This document shows positions 23,655 through 35,321 of a DNA stretch of 64,000 bases, piece by piece. A program made the position numbers and the translations under genes. This DNA comes from Thelonectria olida. Taxonomy: Eukaryota; Ascomycota; Sordariomycetes; Hypocreales; Nectriaceae. Under the pieces are notes generated by a model. It was not told the origin of the DNA, did no database searches, and saw only the letters and a list, made by a program, of their open reading frames with translations. The DNA is taken from NCBI GenBank assembly GCA_020736575.1, contig JAGPYM010000004.1:1984001-2048000 (forward strand), given 5' to 3'. How positions within the stretch are numbered: the stretch's first letter is position 1; each line of letters begins with the position of its first letter.

Positions 23655-24981
23655 ATGGCACCTACAAGAACACTATTCGAGAGAGCTTCAACGACAACAA
23701 CGACGTCTTCGGCTTCAGTATCCTGCACTAGTGCGGTTCCCGACAAGTACGGCCACGTCCCCATCGACGCCTGCGATGCCTACTATAATTTCTATCCGAG
23801 CTTTGACGGCAACTTGGCCTTTGCGGTGCTCTTTGGCATCACAACTATCATCCATCTCGTCCAAGCAATCGTCTATAAGAAGGTATTTACCTTGAGGCTT
23901 AAATACATCATGTCAGGAATGTGTATGCTGACTCCATGAAAGAAATACTGCTGGGTGATCACGATGGGCGCTAGTTGGGAACTAGCAGCCTTTGCCATCA
24001 AGACCATCGGTGCTCATGACCAACAGAAATTGGCATATGTCATCTGGGGAACTCTCCTCTTCCTTCTTGCGCCTCTTTGTAAGTCTTTCTGAACGTATGT
24101 AGTTTCAGAAAAACACACGCTAATAATAGGTAGGGATCAACGCCTTTGTCTATATGACTGTCGCACGAATGGTATACTTTCGAATTCCTGAAAAGAAGAT
24201 CTGGGGCGTCCGCGCAATCAGACTCGGAACCCTTTTCATCTGGCTCGACGTCGTCTGTTTCCTTGTCCAGGTCGGCGGTGGTAGTATGCTCTCGAGCGAC
24301 AACAGCGCGAGCACTATCCGTCTCGGCCAGAAGATCTACATGGTGGGTATCGGAATCCAACTTGCTTTCATCGTCCTCTTTGGTGGCATGACTTGTTGGT
24401 TCTACTACCGGCTTGCGCAGCTCGAAGGACACAGCAACCTTGGGCGCATCAAGTACTTGATCTGGACCATGATTACCGTCTTAGTTCTCGTCATGGTTAG
24501 TTGCAAAAGCCATTTGCATAGCAAGGATTACAAACTGACTTGTGATGACTGATAGGTCCGAATCATCTATCGATTGTGCGAATTTGGCCCCGGCGTTAGT
24601 GAAGACAACCCGATCCTTGCCAATGAGAACTACGGATTCTTGCTTGACGCATTCCCCATGCTCTTGGCTTTGGTCCTCATGAATGCTATGCACCCAGGCC
24701 TCGTTCTACGAGGACCTGACAGCGACTTCCCTTCCCTGAGTCGCAAGGAGAAGAAGGCTCTCAAGCAACAAAAGAAGCAGGAAAAGGCTCAGCGCAAGGC
24801 AGACAAGAAGGCTCGAAAGCAAGGTGGCTCCGGGTACGAGATGTACGACAGCGTCGTGGAGGAAGAGACTCCTCGACCGACAAACGGTCGTTATGAAACC
24901 TATCGTGAACATGGCCGTGAGGAACACGGGCGTCACCAGCGCGACTCTGGACACAACAGCTCCCAAGAGTTAATGGCCTAA
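23655..24981 (+). CDS. RTA1-like seven-helix membrane protein
   Basis: Four exons, join(23655..23882, 23943..24078, 24134..24495, 24556..24981), 383 residues, with three introns of 55-60 nt. The protein has an extracellular-type Ser/Thr start and about seven hydrophobic helices: LAFAVLFGITTIIHLVQAIV, WELAAFAIKTIG, LAYVIWGTLLFLLAPLW, FIWLDVVCFLVQVGG, IGIQLAFIVLFGG, LIWTMITVLVLVM, and LLDAFPMLLALVLMNAMHPG. The motif R(I/V)IYRLCEF before the last helix and the IWLDVV...QVGGGSM segment are typical of the fungal RTA1 family (lipid-translocating exporter or lipid-stress proteins of the plasma membrane). Family members protect against toxic lipids and sphingoid bases; the substrate here is unknown. 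The cytosolic tail is extremely Lys-rich (about residues 295-328), then Arg/His-rich. Confidence 0.88.
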
Positions 24982-27082
24982 AAAGCCAAGGGAGAAAGGA
25001 GGCACGCGACACAATTATGGAGGAGTGGGTTCAGGATCAGACAGACTCCAACTCATTTTAGCTGCGCTACGCGTGATTCCAGTTGGACCTTGGCGGTTGT
25101 TCGCCTGCCGTGGGGTGCAGATAGTGGCGTTTGATGGCTTTGGACTGGAAGGAATGGGAAATAGATGCCAAGGGTTTCCCCTTGCCTGGGCAGTTTTTGT
25201 ATTTACATAGACGGAAGGGATTGGATTGGATGGGTGTCTTTTGGGTATGCGCATGACGATGCAATCAAGTCAACGGGCGATGCGGCAGGGAACCTGGGGT
25301 ATACTTATAGGAAGGCGAAAGCCGTGCTAAAAGGACAATTCCTCTTTTTAAATGCGTTGTATCTTTCAAGCTGAGACGTGCACCAACTTTCCGTGATAAA
25401 ACGGACAGCTGTGACAAGCTAAACCCAAGCCAAACTGCCAAAGCTCGTGTCGGTTAGGCGTCAAGTTCCCAATTTAGAAACTCGCATCACTGCCACGATC
25501 TAGGACCGAGTTGGAGGATCGGCGCCGGGGGGATCGCAATGCGCACTGTAGGTCAGCGACCAAGATTGGCACGGAGACACAGTGTTTACCGCCGTGCAGA
25601 GTGACAACATCAGACGACATGAGGGATTGGTCCTGGTAGACATGATACGTAAGGTACAGGTGCTGGCTGCATGTGAGAGGCCTGCAGTTGGTTTGAGGAT
25701 GATGGATGCTGGGCCTGTGGGTGAGTGGCATGCGGCACGTGTAGCGCGTAGAGGTGGACGAGTGAGACATGCAGGCGTGGTGAGGCGGTTTGTTTGCCAT
25801 GCGCTGTACAGCAGCGAGAAACAAATGCAGGTGATCCTTTTATTCATACATACAGGGGGGATTTAACTCGCAATTTAGATCAGGATGAGGAAGAAGAATA
25901 ATGGAAAGAAGGAGGAGGAAACTAATTACACCGCAAAAGGACTGACGGGAGTCTCACCAACGCTTGGTCCAGGCTTCCGGAGCACGACACCAGCAAACGC
26001 ACACGACACTGACGGGACACTAGGCACCTCGGAGTAAAATGAACAAAATGCCCAGGTTTCACATTCATTGTGAGAAATGTGTGTCAATTTTACCCGCTCA
26101 CTTCCTTGTTGCCCTGCTCGGAGCTCGAGTTGAAGGGCGGGCGCTGCGTCCAGGGGCATCTGAATGGTGAGCGTTTTGAATACACGGTTCATTTCTCTCC
26201 CCTTGAAATTGCCCGTCTTCTATTTTCGTCATTCGTCAATCACTCTGCTTCTGCCTCTCCATCGTTGATCATCCATCGTCATCGCCATCGCCATCGCCAA
26301 CCAACCCCCCGGCTCCTGAGAACCGAGCATCACCGCCAGCCCAACACCAGCCCCCGGCCTTCTTCTTCTCTCCGCCTTGCTAGTGCCCCCCAGCCATCCT
26401 GGACCGTCCACTCATTTTACAGATATCCGACAGTAGTGCTACGCCATTCCTGCCAACACTTAACCACCCACACCAGTTGCAGTTGGCGTTGCCGCCCCTT
26501 GTCGCCCTCCCCTTGTCCTGATCGAAGCCGAACCCCCCAGCCTTTTCCTTTCCTTCGCTTCTTGCCCAGCAACGCCCAAACTTCAGGGTCCTGGGCTGCA
26601 TTGAGGGCCGCCAGCACAACGCATCTGCCCACCCCTCCTCTCAGCTTCAGATTTGCCCAAGGTTCCCTCAATGTCTCAGAGCTGCCCAGTTGTCTCGTAA
26701 AAAAACCTGGACCTACCTGCTTCGTACTTATTCGACGTTGCCCTGTCACTTATTCCTGCCCTCCTTCCATCTTTTGGCCCCTCCCCTCCTCCTTCTTCTT
26801 CCCTCTTCCTTTACACACTCTCCCTTTTGTCACCTCATCACCACTAATCAATCGTTCTACTATTCGTTAATTCGAGCGTCCTTTGTTCTTCGTTATCTTT
26901 CACGCTTCATCATTAATCTGGGACCGGCTGGCTGCGCTGCACTCACACTGCGCCTGAGTTTAGCCTCTATTCATACCAACCTGCCGACTCTCTTCTTGAT
27001 CGCGCCCATCCTCCCTCGACAACACCATAGAAAAAAGATCATGTTAGAGTAAGACGTTACCGACGACTCTCATCTCATTGCC
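24982..27082. other. Intergenic and leader of the surface-protein gene
   Basis: About 2.1 kb. The right half (26200-27080) is pyrimidine-rich with CATCGC triplet runs at about 26272-26298 and looks like a long 5' leader of the next gene. A 266-codon frame at 26070-26870 is Ser/Pro/His/Arg-rich as expected of translated leader, and is not called. Confidence 0.45.
27041..27052 (+). promoter_or_regulatory. Four-codon upstream ORF before the surface-protein gene
   Basis: ATG-TTA-GAG-TAA ends 30 nt before the main ATG at 27083. If the leader is as inferred, ribosomes would meet this minimal uORF just upstream of the start, which could lower translation. No transcript evidence is available. Confidence 0.4.
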
Positions 27083-28528
27083 ATGTCCCCCACCCACTCC
27101 ATGGTGCGCTTGCCCTCTGTCGCCGCACTCCTCGCCCTCACCAACTTTGCAAGCGCATACCCATATGCGATATCCCAGCCAACCAGGACGGTAGAGTTTC
27201 GCGAGCTCAACGTCCAGCCATGGCCTCTTGCGACTGCTGCGCCCGGCAGCCTCGATGACATTCTAGGGCGCCGAGCGTTGAATACGGTTTGCGGCTATAT
27301 TGGAGGAGATCCTAACTTACCTGCCACCTGCTCTGCCGGATCGCATTGTGTCGTTGACGCTGGCCAGGGTGTCATCGGTTGCTGTCCCGACGGTGGCTCC
27401 TGCACCCAAGGTATCTACACGGCCTGTGTGGACTCGAATAGTGGCCCACAGGGCGAAGTGAACCCTTACGTCTATACATGCGAGGGTTCCAATGTCTGCT
27501 ACAAGAACAGTTTCGAAGGAGGATATTCTCAGTATGGATGTGGCTCGGCTTCGAATTTGGCGACGACTGTCGCAGTGAGCGCTTCGGGGAAATCGGCCGT
27601 CGAGTTGACGACTATTCCCGCGACAAAAACGGACTCCGAAACGGCAACGACGACCAAAAAGTCGAGTTCTTCAAACACTCGGTCTTCGAAAACGGAGTCG
27701 GAATCAACGACGGAATCTGAAACAACGACTAAAACGACCAAAACGAAATCTTCTACTACCGAAACCTCAACTTCAAACACGTCTCAATCGTCAACGGCTA
27801 GCGGCACGGACACCGAGACTAGCTCCGCCACGCAAACTGGAGACGAGTCTGCCTCTTCGTCGACATCCGCCTCTGCCCCTGATTCTGACGGCGATGACAA
27901 TGGCTCCAAGAACACGGGCGCCATTATCGGTGGCACAATTAGTGGTGTTGCTGCCTTGGTAGGCCTGGTTGCGCTTGGTCTGTTCTTATGGAAACGCAAG
28001 AAACGCAATCAGGGTTTGGACGAAACTCAGTACGCCCATCTAAATAATCCTGGCGCAACGATGGCAGGGCTAACCAATATACACAGACCTGGCGACAGCA
28101 GCAACAATATTCAGCCATTGTTAGCTCCAGGAATGCAAGAGATCAGAGGCACCACTCCCCCACCGCCATCAATGCCAATGCCACTACCAACGGCTCGGCC
28201 AACCATCACCCAAGTCATCGATAGAGACGACGATGACATGGAGCCATACTCTTCACGAACCAATCCCTACGGATACGGGCCAAGCATCGGAATGGCGGTG
28301 AGCGGGGGCGACCAACATCCAATGGACGGTGACGAAACGCCCCTCACGCGTGAGACGCGAGAACGAGAAATGGACGAGTACAACCAAGGCTACAATGCTG
28401 GTCTCGAACGAATAGAAGAGGAGGACTCGAGATTTGTCGCAGCTGGGAACCAGAGTCCGTATCCAGGTCCTCGCGGAGGCGGAGGCGGCCCCTTGTGGCA
28501 ACAGAACCGAGGACCGGGCTGGCTGTAA
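27083..28528 (+). CDS. Single-pass cell-surface protein, Cys-rich head and Ser/Thr stalk (Mid2/Wsc-like architecture)
   Basis: Single exon, 481 residues; an internal ATG six codons downstream (MVRLPSV) is an alternative start. A signal peptide ends near residue 26 (ALLALTNFASA-YP). A Cys-rich ectodomain with ten Cys covers about residues 70-160 (CGYIGGDP, SHCVVDAGQGVIGCCPDGG, NPYVYTCEGSNVCYKNS). Then come about 110 residues almost wholly Ser/Thr/Lys/Glu, a heavily O-glycosylatable stalk, and one transmembrane helix (GGTISGVAALVGLVALGLFL) followed by KRKKR. The cytosolic tail of about 170 residues is Pro- and Asp/Glu-rich and ends Gly-rich. This layout matches fungal Mid2- and Wsc-type wall-stress sensors, but I do not recognise the head as a WSC domain, so sensor function is inference. 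Confidence 0.8.
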   Translation: MSPTHSMVRLPSVAALLALTNFASAYPYAISQPTRTVEFRELNVQPWPLATAAPGSLDDILGRRALNTVCGYIGGDPNLPATCSAGSHCVVDAGQGVIGCCPDGGSCTQGIYTACVDSNSGPQGEVNPYVYTCEGSNVCYKNSFEGGYSQYGCGSASNLATTVAVSASGKSAVELTTIPATKTDSETATTTKKSSSSNTRSSKTESESTTESETTTKTTKTKSSTTETSTSNTSQSSTASGTDTETSSATQTGDESASSSTSASAPDSDGDDNGSKNTGAIIGGTISGVAALVGLVALGLFLWKRKKRNQGLDETQYAHLNNPGATMAGLTNIHRPGDSSNNIQPLLAPGMQEIRGTTPPPPSMPMPLPTARPTITQVIDRDDDDMEPYSSRTNPYGYGPSIGMAVSGGDQHPMDGDETPLTRETREREMDEYNQGYNAGLERIEEEDSRFVAAGNQSPYPGPRGGGGGPLWQQNRGPGWL

Positions 28529-29161
28529 AGATCTCGCATTGCACAAACCAAAATTAGACGACACGAAAAGAAACCACCCAAAACACAGACAAAGCACAAC
28601 CTCCTAAAGGAAGACACAGATGAAGAGTGCTTTTTGGGAAAACGGCGTTTTTATTCAATCATGTATCAGGTTTGGGATTGATATCCAAAGCGGAGTTTTG
28701 TTCTTCGTTTATTGAAAACCCAGCTTTTCTGGGTTATCTGCAGTGGGATGTAATGAATATGATGATCCCTTGCGCTGCATGTATTACGCTTGGGCGATGG
28801 TTATGGGTAGAGCTTGGGCTGGAATCAACTCCATAGGTTAATCGCGAAGGAAACGTTGACCACGCGGTCAGATAGGATAAGGATCGGTAGGATAGTAGAT
28901 ACTTAGACAGGTCAATCGTACATATGACAAAGCTTCATGGCTCCTCCAAGTTCCCGATACGTGCTTATTACCTACCTAAACTGCTCTGCGTGAGAGGCAT
29001 GTGGTTCGAAGTACGGGATTAACGAGCCTCTTCATCTACTTCTTACTTTACCGTGGCCAAGGAAATCGGACGTAGAGCATTGGTGTCCAAGGCTATGACA
29101 TCCAAATAAGGTTTTGGTGCATGCGAGCTTCAGGAACAAGGGCATGAGATGTCACGAAATC
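28529..29161. other. Intergenic between convergent genes
   Basis: The 3' flanks of the surface protein (+) and the WD protein (-). Nothing else is recognised. Confidence 0.5.
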
Positions 29162-30508
29162 TCACCCCCCGATGGTCCAGACTCGAAGCCCGGACTCGTC
29201 AAAGACATTTTGAGTCCTTGGATGCGACCCAGCCACTCCGAATCCCTCATCGATGTCCCGGACAGTTGCTGCACCCCATCCGCCAGAGCATGTTGCAGCT
29301 ACTGAACCACTTGAGTGGACGATTGTGCTCCCCACCGGCGAGTTGTGAGCCTTCCAGTCCCACGACGGCTCGACGACGCCGAATTGACTGCCTACACCCT
29401 CCCATACATCTACAGAGCCATCCCGGGAGCCCGCCCAGACTTCGAAAAAGGACGTGTCTGAAGAGGAAGCGCCTGGAAAGACGTCAAGGGTTAACTTTTG
29501 CTGGGTGGTAGCGTTGCGGCTGCCAAGTACGCTCAGGAGTCGGCCTGAGCCGCGGATATCATAGACGAGAAGACTTTTTGACTGTCGTTCGTTGACGACG
29601 AGGTAACGGCCACAAGGGCTCCAGCACACTTGAACAATGCCCTGCCCTGCGACGTCTGCAGCACCGTCTATGCCTTCAGTGTTGGCAATGGTGAAGTTGG
29701 CTACCGTTTTGTCGGTACGATGAATATCGTATAGTCCAACCCAGCGCGTCCATGTCCCAGCGGCGACGATTGAGCCGCCGTTAGCATCCATGGGAGAGGC
29801 GGCGAGAGTGGACACGTTCCCCTTCATGCCGACGCCGTTCCCTTTCGCGATGTGACGCTTAGAAGGGATTGTGGGAATGGTAAGTAACGGCCCGTCGGAG
29901 CCATGGCGAGTCATGTCAAAGTAGTCGATGCGATTTGTAGAGCCGCATAGGAAGTGGGTTCCTGTATGTTCCCAGAGTAAGGATGAGGGCGTGATGTACT
30001 CTTCTGTCTCGCGACGGATGAGCTTGTAAGTCGCCAACGGCACATTGGGAGCACCATCTTGGGGGAAGAGATGATAGAGGTGCAGAGGGTGGTCGCGACA
30101 GCCAACGAGAACAGTTTGCGAGGATGGTTCGGCTAAGGAGAAGTACGGCGCAGCAGCAATAGTCTGCGTTGGTTCGGGAAGGGAGATGCTGGACTGAGGA
30201 GCAAGATGGCGGGGCCTAGAGGTTGATGGGTCGAGAAGGTCGTCCGGGAGAACAAAGGTGGAGATTTTGTTGAGAGAGGAAGATACGAGCAGCGACGTTC
30301 CATCGGGAGTCCATTGCGCCGAGGTGTAGTATTCTTGCGCGGATACGGAGGCCTCAGGGCCGTCTTGACTCGGCCGGGCGATGGCATTCTCGGCTAGGAG
30401 ATGGATGGCGGGGGCAGAACTGAGGCCATGGTTTGGAACTGGTTGCTCCTCTGAGACGACGGCGGGATTGGGAAGAAGCTCGGCGTCAACGCGTTCTGGG
30501 GCATCCAT
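29162..30508 (-). CDS. WD-repeat protein, Swt21/TCAB1(WRAP53)-like
   Basis: Single exon, 448 residues. After a short disordered start, WD-type blades can be followed: TSAQWTPDGTSLLVSSSLNK, VLVGCRDHPLHLYHLF, SLLWEHTGTHFLCGSTNRID, TWTRWVGLYDI, VQVCWSPCGRYLVVNERQSK, EVWAGSRDGSVDVWEG, and a final ATCSGG. Features shared with the TCAB1/Swt21 family are the initial SP/TPDG blade, the 'HPLHLYHLFP' segment describing position in the complex blade, the Gly-rich AGQGIVQVCWSP, and a blade with SGRLLSVLGSRNATTQQKLTLDV. Human TCAB1 delivers scaRNAs and telomerase RNA to Cajal bodies; yeast Swt21 is linked to U1 snRNP and splicing. Which role applies in this fungus is not visible. It is divergent from the PQ-loop gene. 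Confidence 0.8.
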   Translation of the reverse strand: MDAPERVDAELLPNPAVVSEEQPVPNHGLSSAPAIHLLAENAIARPSQDGPEASVSAQEYYTSAQWTPDGTSLLVSSSLNKISTFVLPDDLLDPSTSRPRHLAPQSSISLPEPTQTIAAAPYFSLAEPSSQTVLVGCRDHPLHLYHLFPQDGAPNVPLATYKLIRRETEEYITPSSLLWEHTGTHFLCGSTNRIDYFDMTRHGSDGPLLTIPTIPSKRHIAKGNGVGMKGNVSTLAASPMDANGGSIVAAGTWTRWVGLYDIHRTDKTVANFTIANTEGIDGAADVAGQGIVQVCWSPCGRYLVVNERQSKSLLVYDIRGSGRLLSVLGSRNATTQQKLTLDVFPGASSSDTSFFEVWAGSRDGSVDVWEGVGSQFGVVEPSWDWKAHNSPVGSTIVHSSGSVAATCSGGWGAATVRDIDEGFGVAGSHPRTQNVFDESGLRVWTIGG

Positions 30509-31947
30509 GGGACGAGACGTCAGTATGGTGCGATGGGTGTGGGAGATGATGATGGGTGTGGGTTTGCCGAGTAGAAAAGTTCGGGCAGTTAGACCGACGA
30601 GATGAATCTGTGCGAGGTGGGTTCAAGCTTGGCGTGTTGTGCTGTGCATGGTTCGTTTACCTAGAGAATTGGAAGCCGTTATCAAAGGTCTACTTGAGAT
30701 AGGTATTCAGTCTCGAGGGAATACGAAGCGATGGACAGAAAATATTCGTATCAAGATGTGGGATTTTTCGCAACCATGTCAAAGTCAAGGGATCCCATCG
30801 TATTCTTTGGTTCAAGCCCGAGTGGTGTGCGAGAGAGCAATTACACGATTTCGAGGTCGTATTTCAAGCGACGTCATAGGCCAAGAGGAGAGGGGAAGCT
30901 CTGGTACCTCATGACTTAAGGTACCTAATGGGATTCAATGGCACGGCGTCGCAAAACCTAGTGGGAAGGAGGTTTTGTGGTTGGAAAATTTCGGAAATAA
31001 TGGATTGTTAGACTATACCTTGCCTCATTCCCACTTCCTATGGCTTCCTCTTGGGCTGTTGTTCAAGCATCAGATCGTTGGCGGAGTTCAATGGATGTCT
31101 TCTGCCACTGGTCTCCACTAAAACGTGGAACATTGTTGGACTCTTGGGGGAATTTGGTGGATGGGAAAGTGCCCACCATAGGTACCTTCACGCTGACAAC
31201 ACCGCGAATTAGTACCTCGTTTTGGGGCTTGGCGAAAGGGCTGACAGCTGCCGATCCCCGGTAACATCCACGCCTCAGACCCGACTCCTTCAAGTTCTCA
31301 GTGCATGCATGGTCCACTAATTTATTCCCCCGAGTTCCCGTCGCCTGCGCCCACTCCAGCGCCTGCGCCAATGAATCCATGGCAGCAAGCGGGCACCTGC
31401 GCTCACAGGACCTCGCTGCTCAGTACAGGCAAACTCACAGGCTGCCTGTTCCCGCGCTCCTTCCATCCCATCCCATCTCACTCAGCCATCCATTCCCTCA
31501 TATGTCCTCCTCCACCTCCTCCATAACTACCTTCTCCACTCTGGCTCTCAGCATCAAACAACCACAACACCCAGCACGCTGATCGACATTTGCTGTCTCT
31601 TCTCTTCTTTTTCTTCTCCTTTCCTTCAAACATGATCCCCTCGTAGTCCTTCAGCGCCTCTGCCGACTGTAGTCTCTGCCGATCCGTTGTCCCTGTGCTC
31701 TCGACAGCCTCGCCAATCCTTCCCCACACTATACGTCACCCGCCCAACGCGCTCTCTCTCTCTCTCGGCACTCTTACTTTGACTCTTTTTACCCACACCA
31801 ACACGCTGAACCAGAGTAGGGTCCCCTGAGTTCCTGGCACTCGTGACTCTCGACGATCCTTTGGAACTCCAGCAGAGCCGCAGTCTCCTGTCTCCTGCCT
31901 CAGAAACTGCGCAACCCTTCGTCTCGCTTTCCAGAACATCCGCAAGC
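30509..31947. other. Intergenic between divergent WD-protein and PQ-loop genes
   Basis: About 1.4 kb holding both promoters. The right part, from about 31400, is rich in pyrimidine runs, including a CT microsatellite near 31752-31766, and is probably the leader of the PQ-loop gene. No gene is called. Confidence 0.45.
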
Positions 31948-33161
31948 ATGGACGTCTTTGCCTCCCCCGAGGACCAATGCGACGTCCTCAAGGAGCCCTC
32001 ATACCTTGAGCTCTTCATTTCCATGTACGCCATTTCCTGCTGTTCTCCATGAACAATGTTGAGAGGAGCAATTTCGGGTCTAACAAAGTTTGCAGAATCC
32101 TCCTGCTCGGAATTCTCTTCTCTTACCTCCCCCAGCACTACCGCATCATCTCGCGGGGGACATCTGAGGGTATCTCCCCCTACTTTGTGCTCCTCGGAAC
32201 AACCTCCGCCACTGCCGGTTTTGCCAACATCTTGACCGTTCCGCCGTCCCGGGTTGCCATCGGTTGCTGCAAGCATCTCGGCGCCTTTGAGTGTACTGCA
32301 GGATTGCTTGGGGTTTTCCAACTTGGCGCCCAATGGGTTTGCTTTAGTCTCATGTATGCCAACCCCTCCGCTTTCATGGCAGGTGACACGTCCAGCTGAG
32401 ATGCTAATTAACCCATTCGCAGTCTCATCCTGTTTTTGATATTCTTTCGTTACAGACAAGCAAATGTCCCTACTGACGAGCTCCGTGGCGATGCGCCACG
32501 ATGGCAGACGGCGGTTATGGTCGGTCTGCTCTGTGTGCTGCATGGCCTGATTGTTATCATTCTCACTGGTGTCTTCTTCATCGCCCTTCCTGACCATCTG
32601 GTCTTCTGGGCCAATTTCTTGGGCATCATGGCCACAGTCCTCGCAGCGATCCAATACGTGCCCCAGATCTGGATGACATACCATTTGAAGCATGTCGGCA
32701 GCTTGAGTATCCCCATGATGTGCATCCAAACCCCGGGTGGTTTCTTGTTTGCAGCCAGTCTGTTCGCCCGTCTCGGCTGGGCGGGATGGAGTACCTGGGT
32801 CATCTATTTGATCACTGCTAGTATGCAAGGATCGGTTCTGATTATGGGCGTCTACTACGAACTTGCTGCACGACGCCAAGCCGGTCACACGAACGGGTTC
32901 GCCAATAGTACTCCTCATTCGCCTGTTGAGCACTCAACCAACCCTCGGAGACCCTCAGCCAGCAGAACCTACTCTGAGGGCTGGGAGCGTGGTCTGCCAG
33001 GCCCCTTCACAGGTCATCCCGAGCGTTATGCAGAGACCGAGGAGGATTTGGATGACATTCAAGAGCGTGAGGAACGGGCGATTGAAAGAGAGAACCAGCC
33101 CTTGCTGAGGCCTGGAGGCATCGGCAACCCACGCAAAAACTACCAGACAAACCGACACTGA
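31948..33161 (+). CDS. PQ-loop repeat membrane protein
   Basis: Three exons, join(31948..32024, 32096..32353, 32423..33161), 357 residues, with introns of 71 and 69 nt. Both introns have good branch sites (TCTAACA, TGCTAATT). Two PQ-loop repeats are visible: FSYLPQHYRIISRGTSEGIS near residue 35, and VLAAIQYVPQIWMTYHLKHV near 220, each followed by further hydrophobic helices for about seven in all. The tail after residue 290 is hydrophilic and acidic. PQ-loop proteins are lysosomal/vacuolar amino-acid exporters (cystinosin, Ypq1-3/PQLC2), sugar transporters, or related; the cargo cannot be told from sequence. The 1.3-kb antisense frame covering this gene is a shadow. Confidence 0.88.
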
Positions 33162-34101
33162 TCTCGGTACTTTAAGAAAGGCATGGCAGAGAGAGATGTG
33201 GCAGCATTTAACATCCAGGATCGAGTTGCATTGCTTGGTATACTCTTTTTTATTTATTTATATCTGGGTCATCTATACATTTACAGGCGCTTATCGACCG
33301 TCTTTGGCACTTCATACCTCTGTTGAACGACTTCCTCCGTCGAACCGGCCCAAGCGGAAATAGGTGTGGAGATGAATGCTCGGTGTGTGATGGTGCCACG
33401 GAAGCGGTTCCTTTAGCGAATCTTATTGGGGTCTATGAGCCATCATACCTTGTCGGATTTCGTTCGCTCCGTAGCTGCCTGGAGACTAAGGTGCGGTGCA
33501 GCTATGCGTCACATTTGAGGTTGGTTTGGGTTTCGAGTCATCATGGCTCCTGTTCGCATCATGAGAGATGGATCCACCACTCGTTTAGCCACAGCCACCG
33601 CAGATAACGGTTTGCTGAATGCGAAAGATTTAAAGACTCCGCGTTGGAATGAGAAACAAAATCAGGCAATGTCGTCTCCTCAGGATCGTCTCAGGAGTCG
33701 ATGACAAAGGCAGCGAGTGACTCCCTGACTCCTTTCAACCCGCAGATCCGATCCCATGGGGCCGTGTGGGATGCGCTCGGCCTCTGATTGGCCGCGGGAA
33801 GCACCAGGGGGGGTGGATGATTCATCGTGGATCATGGCTTGCAGCTGATTTAGTTATCTCTGCCTCTATCCGTATCAAGCCCCCTTCGACCCTCGAATCC
33901 CGTCACCACCACCTTTAATTCCTCACCCCTAAAGAATCTCCTTGTTGGGCTCATCCCATCTTTCCTTTATTTCCTTTGTTTCTCTCGGGAAATAGGTTGT
34001 CTTCTTCAGGTGCCCTCGTCATCTCTCGTCACCCCTCAATTCATCTCCTCCGTTCGTCCCACGTATCATCATCTCTCACCCCGCAGTGCGATCCACCCAT
34101 C
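33162..34101. other. Intergenic, promoter and leader of the R3H-associated gene
   Basis: About 940 bp. An inverted CCAAT box (ATTGG) lies at about 33786 in GATTGGCCGCGGG. The last 200 bp are pyrimidine-rich leader. Nothing else is seen. Confidence 0.45.
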
Positions 34102-35321
34102 ATGGCCATCTACAGCGCTGTCCCACCACCCGACCAGCAGACGAATGTCTCGGCCACTCCTCCTCCTCCTCCTGCCATCAACGCTCCCTCGACCCCGGTG
34201 ACGAATGGTGCCATTGATATTGATGCGTGGACGATTTCTGCTCTTCAATCCCTCAGTGTGTCCCCCGTTGCCCGTGGAACCGGGAGCCCGCTTGCCATCA
34301 ACCTTGATGAAGAGGTGAAGGTCAAGGTCAAGGCCAAGGAGACTTCCGTCGTCCGAAATGTCGATTTCGTCGAGGATATGGAACCCGGGCCCCTCCGGAG
34401 GCCCCCGTCCAGGAGGGATAGCCAACGCACGCGTGATGCTTTGTTGAAGGGCAAGGAGGGCAGCAGGCAGCGACGACGCTGGGAGAATGGTATGCTTCAA
34501 CTCCTTTCCTAGCCTACCTGCGCACAATGACATGATGTTGATTCATTCCGTCGTCAGATCGTCTCAAAGACGTTCCCAACGTCCAACCACCTCTGCCGAC
34601 CGACTGGGAGGTCCACCCCACGCACCCCGTCCACCACATCCCCTACCAGCTTGCGCAGTTCTGGGACCGCGGCGTCCGCGAGCGCGTCGAGGGCAAGACG
34701 GCCAAGCTCCAGGCCGCCCGCAAGAAACAGCAGCTCAAGACGGGCAGCGCCACGGGCCTGGGCGCCGGCGAAATCCCCCGCGACCTGCGCGAGGCTTCCA
34801 AGAGAACCCCCGTCGTCAAGACTTGGGTGCGTGCCCTCGAGGAACCTGTCCGGAACTACCTGTGCGACCAGCTTCGCCGTGAGGAGGAGTTGGCGCACGA
34901 GGATGTGGACAGTGCTGCTGAGCAAATGGACTCGGACGATGAGGAGATTGTCTTTGTCGGGCGGAATGGGGCCATGCGGGAATTGCAGGAGAAGAAGACC
35001 GGGCGATGGAGGAGAGCTCGGAGAGAGGTGTCGCAGGAGACTGTTGATTCTGGAATGGTGTTTGATTCGTTTGGCACCGACGAGAGCGCCGCTTACAAGT
35101 CAGTTTTTCGATATGTCCTCTCCTGGGGGGTCACCCTTGCTAACATGTTCCACAGGCGATGGCTCACTCACTCTATTTCAGACTACTACGGCCTCCAATC
35201 TCGCTCCGTCTCTCTTGGAGAACCCTCGCGCCGTGTGGTGTACGTGGGTCTAAAGCAGATACGTACTCATGGTCCCCAAATATCTGCGCGGTTACCACGA
35301 CCGCTATGGGAGGTCTGCTAA
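34102..35321 (+). CDS. R3H-associated N-terminal domain protein with C-terminal R3H-like segment
   Basis: Three exons, join(34102..34489, 34558..35098, 35156..35321), 364 residues. Splices restore WEN-DRLKDVPN and AAYK-RWLTHSI. The Pro-rich start is followed by a basic region (LRRPPSRRDSQRTRD) and the R3H-associated domain at about 110-240 (PIPYQ-type HHIPYQLAQFWDRGVRERVE, then IPRDLREASKRTPVVKTWVR and EEPVRNYLCDQLR). A DSDDEEIVFVGRNG patch comes next. The last exon resembles an R3H nucleic-acid-binding fold (WLTHSISDYYGLQSRSVS...RRVVYVGL). R3H proteins bind single-stranded DNA or RNA; the precise role of this fungal family is not known to me. It converges on the Zip2-like gene. Confidence 0.82.

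Noticed and set aside
26070..26870. 266-codon + frame before the surface-protein gene
   Set aside because: Sits in a pyrimidine-rich leader; the Ser/Pro/His/Arg richness is what CT-rich DNA gives in any frame.
31626..32933. 435-codon minus-strand open frame opposite the PQ-loop gene
   Set aside because: It runs through both introns and the leader of a well-supported + gene, has no domain, and its composition mirrors antisense codon usage.
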